Shown: positions 34,990-40,669 of the stretch, piece by piece
Layout of the letters: each line of letters starts with the position of its first letter
Position numbering within the stretch: position 1 is the first letter of the stretch
Assembly: GCA_035539855.1 (NCBI GenBank)
Contig: DATLHO010000321.1
Span: 1 to 40,669, forward strand
Origin: DATLHO01 sp035539855
Lineage (GTDB): Bacteria > Bacteroidota > Ignavibacteria > OLB7
DNA length: 40,669 bases
Reading direction: 5' to 3'
The notes under the pieces: model-generated
The model's input: only the letters and a program-made list of their open reading frames with translations
Told to the model about the DNA's origin: nothing
The model's database searches: none
Translations under genes and position numbers: made by a program

Positions 34990-37982
34990 TCTCTGCTGGT
35001 GAATCGTTGTGCTGCACGCGTTGCGCGCGCCGAGACCGGCGGAGCGGTCGCGGTCGCCGGAGCGCTCGAGTCCGCGACGGCGACGGGAATCGGCGACGCG
35101 CCGTTGCCCTTGGGTCCGCCGAGGCGCCAGACGTAGTCGCGCAGCGCGTCGATCTGTGCCTGGGCGTTGCCGCCGAGGATGTCCTTGAACGCGGCGACCG
35201 GCTCGGCGCGCGTGCCGAAGAAGTTCGGCATCTTCGTTCCCGGAACGATCGACTGCGGGTCACTGATCCAGCGCGCGATCCATTCCGGCCGCAGGCGGTT
35301 GCCCGCGAGGCCGAGGTTCGGCGCCGGCACTGCCGTCGTGCCGCCGTTGGCCGGCGTCGCGCCGACGGCATGGCACTGCTGGCATTTCAGGCGCGCGAAG
35401 AGCTCGCGTCCGGCGGCGATGCTCTCGTCGGTCGCCGGATGCGCCGAGTAATCGGTGAACGAGAGCGTGCGTCCCTCGAGCGCGAGGAAGTAGCGGTCGA
35501 GCCGGCTGATCTCCTCCGGCGTGAATCCGTAGGTCGGCATCCGGATCTTCAGCCACGTGCGTACCGGCGCCGACGACGGGTCGCGCACGAACGAGTAGAA
35601 CCATCCCTCCTGCGTCTTCTGTCCGACCGTGTTGAGGTTCGGCGGTCCGTACGGAAGGATGTCGTCGCCCTCGAGCTTCATCACCCTGCGCAGATCATCG
35701 AGCACGTGTCCGCCGTGGCCCTCTACCCGGTGGCAGCCAACGCAGTTGTGCCAGTGCGTCAGGAAGCGACCGTCGTCGATCGCCGGCTGGATCGGTCCGC
35801 GGTTGTAGACGAACGAGGTCGGAATATAGGCCTTGGTCTGGCTGCGCAACAGCACCGTCAGCGCATAGGCCTCCTCGTCGGTCATGTTGAACACAGGCAT
35901 CTTCTGCGGGATCTGATCGGTCGCGAAGATGCGCGGGTTCTTCATCTTCAGAACGGTCCAACTGAACCAGTCCTCGCCGCGATTGATGTGCTGGTACATC
36001 CGTCCCAATCGCAATCCTGTCGAGTCGAAGTGCTGGCGCACGCCGAAGAGCTCCTGCGTGCTGACGAATCCGAAGAACAGATCGGCCTCGGTCTTCTTGC
36101 CGAAGTCCTCGAGCGGCACCGAGACCTTCGACTCGGTCTCCATTCCCTCGATCGCGTGACAGCCGAAGCAGCCGTACTCACGCACGAGCGTCTTGCCCTG
36201 CTCGACGAGGCGTCGGTCGGAGAGGTTCGGACGGTGCGCGGCGCTGGCGAATCCCTGCTTGCTGCGCGACATGAGATACGCCGTAACGTCGGCGGCCTCG
36301 GTCGCGTCGAGGCGCAGCACCGGCATGCGCGAGCTCGGATTGAAGTGCTTCGGGTTGCGGACCCAGTCGTAGAGCCACGCCGCGGTGACCTTCGAGCCGA
36401 TGCCGTCGAGATCGGGACCGAAGTTGTTGCCTTCGGCGACGCGATTGCCGGTGCGCGCGAGGTTCGGCCACAGACCCTGTCCGTCGGCGGCGCGCTTGAA
36501 CGCGAACCCGCCGCGCGCCTCGAAGCCGTCGATCGTATGGCAGGCGATGCAGCCGACGTCGATCATCGTCTGTCGTCCGCGCGCGGCGTCGCCGGCGGGA
36601 GCCGTGGCGCTGACCGGCTGGTAGCGGCTGTCGCTCGAGACATCGAAGAGGTAGGCGACGACGGCCTTGGCCTGCTCGTCGGTGAACTTGAAGTTCGGCA
36701 TCCGCGTGTGCTCGTTCCACGAGGTCGGATCGAGCACCCAGCGCACGGCCCATTCGGGCGTGAGCTTGCGTGAGATGTCGAGAAGCGACGGACCGACCTT
36801 GTACGCCTTGAAGTCGGGCACCATCGGTCCCTCGTGGCAGGCGAAGCAGCCGAGGTCGACGAACAGCTTCCGACCTTTCGAAATCCACTCGAGCTCCGAG
36901 TCGCCGGCCGGTCCGCCGGCGAACGTATAGCTGCCGCCGTGACACTTGCGGCAGGATCCTTCGACGTAGCCACCGGTCAGCAGCGGCTGCTCCCAGTGCG
37001 CCTCCATCCCGTGCGCGTGCTCGACATCGTCGATCGACGACGGCTGGCCGCCGTGGCAGCTCGTGCAGCCGAACTTCTCGACGTCGTGGGTCTTGAGCAG
37101 CTCGGGATACGGGTGGGGTCCGAAGACCTTTCGCATGCGCTCGGCGTTCTCCTTCTTCCGGAAGATCTCGTCGGGTCCGATGCGCGTGAAGATCGTCGTG
37201 TCGGCCATCAGCGGATCGCCGATGCCGAGGTGACAGCTCTGGCAGCGGTCGGTGCGCATCTTCACGTTGCCGAAGTTCGAGCGGTCCATGTCGGCGATCA
37301 TCACCTGGCGGACCTTCACCGGAGCGCTCTCGGCGTCCTCGAGCTTCTGCTGGAGGTCGGCGTACTGCTTGTAGAGACTGTCGCGCTCGTCGACGAGGGC
37401 GGTGCGGCGATCGCGCAACGGCGCGATGCGTGAGGCGATGAGGGACTCGCGAAGCTTCGTCAACGAGTCGATCGTCGCGTCGTGCTCGGCCATGCGGCGC
37501 TCGAGGTCGATGCGCTCCTGGCGGTACTCCTCCGCCTCCTCCTCGTGACGCTCGCGACGCGAGTGCTCGTAGAGGTAGTTGCGGTTGTCGGCCTGGGCCT
37601 TGAGGTCGGCGCGCTCCTGCGAGATGTTGCGCACGTCCATGGCGATCTCGTCGGCGCGCTTCTGCACGTCGTCGAGCGCTTCGCCGGAGCCTGCGGTCTG
37701 GCCGGCGAGCTGCCGGTCGATCTTCGCGACCTCGGCGTCGAGCGCCTTGATGCGATCGACGTTCGCGGCGGACTTTGCCTCTTCCATCCGGAACGAGAGC
37801 ACCCGCGTGCGCAGCGCGCGGTAGTCCTCCTGATAGTCCTTCCACGGGCGGCGTGACTCGACCTCGTTGTACAGCGCCCCGAGGGTGCCGACGAACAGGA
37901 CGAGCGAGAGCAGCGCGTACATCAGGCTGTAGCTGCGGTGCTCGATCGGAGTCTCATGGCGCTTCTTGAACCAGCCGAACAT
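34986..37982 (-). CDS. Membrane-anchored octaheme cytochrome c with long coiled coil (bc-complex c subunit)
   Basis: A 998-residue protein. Residues 1-40 contain one uncleaved membrane helix (SLMYALLSLVLFVGTLGALY). Residues about 60-230 are charged heptad-rich coiled coil (for example EEEAEEYRQERIDLERRMAE). The rest carries eight CxxCH heme sites with first cysteines at 247, 306, 344, 379, 478, 605, 747 and 867, in several cytochrome-c-like domains with MPNF/MPVF-type methionine ligands (TRMPNFKF, SRMPVLRL, KMPVFNM, KMPNFFG). It ends with a proline/alanine-rich tail. It follows the cytochrome b genes, where a c1 subunit would be expected, so it probably accepts electrons from the Rieske protein. 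A detached periplasmic cytochrome is the alternative. Confidence 0.88.
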   Translation of the reverse strand: MFGWFKKRHETPIEHRSYSLMYALLSLVLFVGTLGALYNEVESRRPWKDYQEDYRALRTRVLSFRMEEAKSAANVDRIKALDAEVAKIDRQLAGQTAGSGEALDDVQKRADEIAMDVRNISQERADLKAQADNRNYLYEHSRRERHEEEAEEYRQERIDLERRMAEHDATIDSLTKLRESLIASRIAPLRDRRTALVDERDSLYKQYADLQQKLEDAESAPVKVRQVMIADMDRSNFGNVKMRTDRCQSCHLGIGDPLMADTTIFTRIGPDEIFRKKENAERMRKVFGPHPYPELLKTHDVEKFGCTSCHGGQPSSIDDVEHAHGMEAHWEQPLLTGGYVEGSCRKCHGGSYTFAGGPAGDSELEWISKGRKLFVDLGCFACHEGPMVPDFKAYKVGPSLLDISRKLTPEWAVRWVLDPTSWNEHTRMPNFKFTDEQAKAVVAYLFDVSSDSRYQPVSATAPAGDAARGRQTMIDVGCIACHTIDGFEARGGFAFKRAADGQGLWPNLARTGNRVAEGNNFGPDLDGIGSKVTAAWLYDWVRNPKHFNPSSRMPVLRLDATEAADVTAYLMSRSKQGFASAAHRPNLSDRRLVEQGKTLVREYGCFGCHAIEGMETESKVSVPLEDFGKKTEADLFFGFVSTQELFGVRQHFDSTGLRLGRMYQHINRGEDWFSWTVLKMKNPRIFATDQIPQKMPVFNMTDEEAYALTVLLRSQTKAYIPTSFVYNRGPIQPAIDDGRFLTHWHNCVGCHRVEGHGGHVLDDLRRVMKLEGDDILPYGPPNLNTVGQKTQEGWFYSFVRDPSSAPVRTWLKIRMPTYGFTPEEISRLDRYFLALEGRTLSFTDYSAHPATDESIAAGRELFARLKCQQCHAVGATPANGGTTAVPAPNLGLAGNRLRPEWIARWISDPQSIVPGTKMPNFFGTRAEPVAAFKDILGGNAQAQIDALRDYVWRLGGPKGNGASPIPVAVADSSAPATATAPPVSARATRAAQRFTSRE

Positions 37983-38003
37983 GGAAAGCCCTGGTCGTTG
38001 GTG

Positions 38004-38906
38004 CTAGATGTTGAAGAACGGGGTCGCGAGGACATACTTCACGTTGAGCGCGAGCCGCAGGATGATCTTGACGACCACGCCCGCCATCGTCATCGTCAGA
38101 AACGCGGTCACGCCGTAGCGGATCGGTCCGAGCGACTTGAGCAGCGGCGTCGACTTCTTGCGTCGCCAGTACTCGAACGGGATGGCGTACCACGCGATCA
38201 TGATCACGCTGCCGATGATGATCGCCGTGAAGTTGTACGAGTTGTCGATCAACAGCGTCGGCACGCCGAGCAGATCGGGGACGTTGATGTTGTTGAGCGC
38301 GACGACGCGGTGCGCGTCCCAGTGCTCCCACGGCGTGAAGAGGTTCCAGCCCGGACCGCGGAAGAACGTGCCGATGACGATCAGCAGCACCCAGAGCACG
38401 AGGAATCCGAACGCGTACATCCCGAGCGCGAACGGCCGGTCCTTGACGGTGTAGTAGCCGTTGCCCTTCTGATTGATGTCGATGTAGGGGATCGCGATCA
38501 GGCCGATGATGATGATCGTCGGCAGCACGACGCCGGCGATCCACGGATCGAAGTACACGAGCAGCTCCTGCAGACCCAGGAAGTACCACGGCGCCTTCGA
38601 CGGGTTCGGCGTCAGCGCGGGGTTGGCGGGCTCCTCCAGCGGCGCATCGATGCCGATCGACCAGACGGTGAGGATGATCATCACCGCGATCGAGGTCAGG
38701 AACTCGACGCGCACGAGGTACGGCCAGACCTGGACCTTGTCGGACATCGACGCCTCGACCGGCGCGTCGCGCCCATCGTTGACGCGCGCCTTGCGCCAGG
38801 TGAGCCAGCAGTAGAACGCGGTGAGCGCCAGCAGCAGCACGGCCGGGACGTTGTCCGGCTTGGTGAGCTGCACCATGAAATAGTCGAGCGACGAGGGTTC
38901 TCGCAT
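38004..38906 (-). CDS. Cytochrome b C-terminal/subunit-IV-like protein of the bc complex
   Basis: A 300-residue polytopic membrane protein corresponding to the C-terminal half of cytochrome b (PetD-like). The quinol-site region reads NPSKAPWYFLGLQELLVYFD, with APWY where PEWY or PDWY usually stands, so the acidic Qo residue is missing at this point. Hydrophobic segments include AGVVLPTIIIIGLIAIPYI, GMYAFGFLVLWVLLIVIGTF, NFTAIIIGSVIMIAWYAI and TAFLTMTMAGVVVKIILRL; one precedes the Qo motif near residues 70-85 and one lies at 20-37. It is longer than PetD (about 160 residues). It lies between the cytochrome b and octaheme genes. Confidence 0.9.
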   Translation of the reverse strand: MREPSSLDYFMVQLTKPDNVPAVLLLALTAFYCWLTWRKARVNDGRDAPVEASMSDKVQVWPYLVRVEFLTSIAVMIILTVWSIGIDAPLEEPANPALTPNPSKAPWYFLGLQELLVYFDPWIAGVVLPTIIIIGLIAIPYIDINQKGNGYYTVKDRPFALGMYAFGFLVLWVLLIVIGTFFRGPGWNLFTPWEHWDAHRVVALNNINVPDLLGVPTLLIDNSYNFTAIIIGSVIMIAWYAIPFEYWRRKKSTPLLKSLGPIRYGVTAFLTMTMAGVVVKIILRLALNVKYVLATPFFNI

Positions 38907-38958
38907 GTCCGTGCGTGGCCGGTGGGCCGGTTACCGGGAGTTCGAGGTTTCGAAGACG

Positions 38959-39924
38959 CTATGCCTCGGGCGCATTGTCAGTCGCGACGTTCGTCGGTCC
39001 GGCTCCGTTGCCGGTGCGCGGGGCCTCGGCCGGTTCACCGACGGGCTCGCCGACGGCGGCCTCGATCGACTCCTCGCCAAGGATCTCGACGCGCTTGATC
39101 TGCATGGTCTTGATGACGTCGCGCGCCTTCTTCATCTCGCGCGTCTCGACCTTCGGACCGGAGATGCCGCCGTCCTTGCGGATGCGCCAGAAGTGCACGG
39201 CAAGGAAGACCGCCGCGACGATGGGCAGGAAGATGCAGTGCAGCACGTAGAAGCGCAGAAGCGTCGCGGCGCCGACCTGCGTGCCGCCGAGCAGAATGAA
39301 GCGCACGTCGTTGTCCGGGCGCAGACCGAGCTCGGGTCCGAAGGGTCCCTCGTGGCCGAGCAGCGGTGTCGCGCGGGCCATGTTGGTGCCGACGGTGACG
39401 GCCCAGATCGCGAGCTGATCCCACGGCAGCAGGTAGCCGGTGAACGACAACAGCAGCGTCAGCAGAAGCAGCACGACGCCGATGCCCCAGTTGAACTGCC
39501 GCGGCGGCTTGTACGAGCCGGTGAGGAACACGCGGAACATGTGGAGCATCACGGTGATGACCATCCCGTGCGCGGCCCATCGATGCATGTTCCTGATGAA
39601 CGGTCCGAACGCGACGTCGTTCATCAGGTACTTCATGTCGTCGAACGCGTACTCGGCGACCGGGCGGTAGTAGAACATCAGGATCACACCGGTGACGGTG
39701 AGGATCAGGAAGAGCAGAAAGGTGATGCCTCCCATGCCCCACGTGTACCCGATGTTCGCGCCGTGACGCGAGACGCGGACCGGATGCAGGTGCAGAAACA
39801 CGTTATCGAGAATCATCAGCGCGCGCGTGCGCTGATTATCCTGATAACTGTGCCGGAAGATCGACTTCCAGATCTCGTTCTGCGTGACGCTCTTGCGAAT
39901 GCGCTCGATGTTCGGGCGTTGCAT
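38959..39924 (-). CDS. Cytochrome b6-like N-terminal subunit of the bc complex
   Basis: A 321-residue protein with four membrane helices holding two hemes b. Ligand histidines are in MHRWAAHGMV and LHMFRVFLTGSYK (helix B) and RFYVLHCIF and AVHFWRIRKDG (helix D), spaced as in cytochrome b6. SFTGYLLPWDQLAIWA and the following GISGP are typical. A cysteine that anchors heme c-i in plant b6 (motif YCLGGIT) is replaced: the equivalent stretch is YTWGMGGIT. The C-terminal 70 residues are a hydrophilic extension rich in Glu, Pro and Ala, unusual for the family. The complex oxidises quinol. Confidence 0.92.
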   Translation of the reverse strand: MQRPNIERIRKSVTQNEIWKSIFRHSYQDNQRTRALMILDNVFLHLHPVRVSRHGANIGYTWGMGGITFLLFLILTVTGVILMFYYRPVAEYAFDDMKYLMNDVAFGPFIRNMHRWAAHGMVITVMLHMFRVFLTGSYKPPRQFNWGIGVVLLLLTLLLSFTGYLLPWDQLAIWAVTVGTNMARATPLLGHEGPFGPELGLRPDNDVRFILLGGTQVGAATLLRFYVLHCIFLPIVAAVFLAVHFWRIRKDGGISGPKVETREMKKARDVIKTMQIKRVEILGEESIEAAVGEPVGEPAEAPRTGNGAGPTNVATDNAPEA

Positions 39925-39929
39925 AGGCG

Positions 39930-39971
39930 GTCAGTTGTCAGATGTCAGGGGTCAGATGTCAGATGTCACGA
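39930..39971. repeat. Six tandem 7-bp GTCAGAT-type units
   Basis: Units GTCAGTT, GTCAGAT, GTCAGGG, GTCAGAT, GTCAGAT and GTCACGA follow one another without gaps, starting 6 bases upstream of the cytochrome b start codon on its strand (as ATCTGAC in that orientation). They lie within the untranslated leader of that gene. Confidence 0.85.
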
Positions 39972-39991
39972 TGCGCTTGGGGGGTGGGGGT

Positions 39992-40125
39992 TGGGTTTTT
40001 GTTATTGGTTGTTTGTTGTTCGAGTTGGGGCGTGTCCGGACGTCTTTGCTTCTCGTTCAGCAACCCCGTGCAAACCACCACCAGCACCAAAAAACCAATA
40101 ACCAAAAACCAATAACCAAAACCCC
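39992..40125. repeat. Snap-back inverted repeat with internal 14-bp duplication
   Basis: The right arm contains two exact copies of AACCAATAACCAAA (40093-40106 and 40107-40120). The left arm, GGGTTTTTGTTATTGGTTG at about 39994-40011, is nearly its reverse complement, so the strand could fold back with a spacer of about 80 bases. Both arms are flanked by G-runs or C-runs (GGGGGGTGGGGG and CCCCCC). The element separates the Rieske and cytochrome b genes and is AT-richer than all flanking coding DNA. Confidence 0.75.
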
Positions 40126-40135
40126 CCGCCTACGC

Positions 40136-40669
40136 CTATGCCTTCAACGTAGCCTCCGGATTCTCCCACTCCCCCTTCTCCCACAGGAACTTCTTACTCT
40201 TGTCGATCTCGATCTGGCCGTCGGGGGCGAGGTGGATGGCGACGCGCTCGAGGGGGCGCGGGGCGGGTCCTTCGAAGTTGACGCCCCAGGTCGGGGTGCC
40301 GCGGAAGCCGGAGCCGTGGCAGGGACACTTGAACTTGTTTTCGGCGGCGAGCCAACGCGGCGTGCAGCCCAGGTGGGTGCAGATCGCGAGCAGGCCGATG
40401 AACGAGCCGTCGGTCTGGCGGATGATCCACACGCGCTGCTCGTCCTTGTAGAGCTCGCTGACGGTGCCCGGGACGTAGTCCTGCGGGAAGCCGGCCTTGA
40501 AGACCGGGGGCTTCTCGTAGATCACCCGCGGGAACATCGCGCGCAGCGTGCCGAGGATCATGATGGAGAAGAAGCCGAAGAAGCTCATCCAGCCGACCGA
40601 CTGCATGAAGTTGCGACGGCCGAAGTACCAGACGCCGGTCTCCTGGGTCTTCGTCGGCTCGGGCGCTTT
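40136..40669 (-). CDS. Rieske iron-sulfur subunit of the bc complex (5' end outside window)
   Basis: The visible 177 residues begin near the N-terminus: YFGRRNFMQSVGWMSFFGFF has a twin-arginine motif before a membrane helix, as expected for Tat-inserted Rieske proteins. The 2Fe-2S ligands are in CTHLGC and CPCHGSGF, with RPLERVAIHL after the cluster loop. The gene is open to the right edge, so the true start lies beyond 40669. The ATG at 40606 is internal, since the frame is open and conserved upstream of it. The C-terminal tail SKKFLWEKGEWENPEATLKA exceeds a minimal Rieske domain. It takes electrons from quinol at the Qo site. Confidence 0.94.
   Translation of the reverse strand, partial: KAPEPTKTQETGVWYFGRRNFMQSVGWMSFFGFFSIMILGTLRAMFPRVIYEKPPVFKAGFPQDYVPGTVSELYKDEQRVWIIRQTDGSFIGLLAICTHLGCTPRWLAAENKFKCPCHGSGFRGTPTWGVNFEGPAPRPLERVAIHLAPDGQIEIDKSKKFLWEKGEWENPEATLKA

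Overview
The window looks like chromosomal DNA of a high-GC bacterium of the Fibrobacteres-Chlorobi-Bacteroidetes (FCB) superphylum. Three things point there: type IX secretion (T9SS) outer-membrane genes (a PorU-type C25 sortase overlapping a PorV/PorQ-family gene, and a separate PorQ-like gene); a SecA with an insertion of about 45 residues in its N-terminal region and a C-terminal SEC-C zinc motif; and exact matches to the Bacteroidetes-type promoter element TAnnTTTG upstream of recR and a flippase gene. I cannot name a phylum from the sequence alone.

Layout. (1) 1-16.5 kb, minus strand: the 5' part of ribH, a tandem array of mini-hairpins, a DprE1-like FAD oxidase and a DprE2-like SDR separated by a small secreted protein and all tightly coupled, a cystathionine gamma-synthase/lyase-type enzyme, an orphan sugar-type solute-binding lipoprotein, an SLBB protein, a fibronectin-III-like lipoprotein, PorV, a 1725-residue PorU, and secA. 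(2) 16.5-24.3 kb, plus strand: a 312-bp divergent promoter region, then recR, a methyltransferase, two paralogous NTF2-like lipoproteins, a heparinase II/III-family protein and an MVF/MATE-type flippase (probably cell-surface polysaccharide handling), then recA with a strong terminator. (3) 24.3-25.9 kb: an islet, visibly poorer in GC, of four small minus-strand genes that resemble immunity-type cassettes; two of them are related to each other. (4) 25.9-27.1 kb: a terminator, a 47-residue membrane peptide and PorQ. (5) 27.1-40.7 kb, minus strand: a respiratory block. Read in transcription order it is Rieske protein, cytochrome b6-like protein, subunit-IV-like protein, an eight-CxxCH membrane-anchored cytochrome c with a long coiled coil, a cupredoxin-like lipoprotein, a small CPAC membrane protein, a second cupredoxin-like lipoprotein, oxidase subunits II and I, heme O synthase, a small membrane protein, oxidase subunit III, SCO and DUF420.

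How it fits together. The last block encodes a whole electron path: quinol to a bc-type complex with a multiheme c subunit in place of cytochrome c1, probably through the heme protein and/or the two cupredoxins to the CuA of an aa3-type oxidase, with assembly factors alongside. It is the most distinctive system in the window. The DprE1/DprE2-like pair, which in mycobacteria makes decaprenyl-phosphoryl-arabinose, and the small-gene islet are the next most unusual items. I saw no tRNA, rRNA, CRISPR array, insertion sequence or phage gene.
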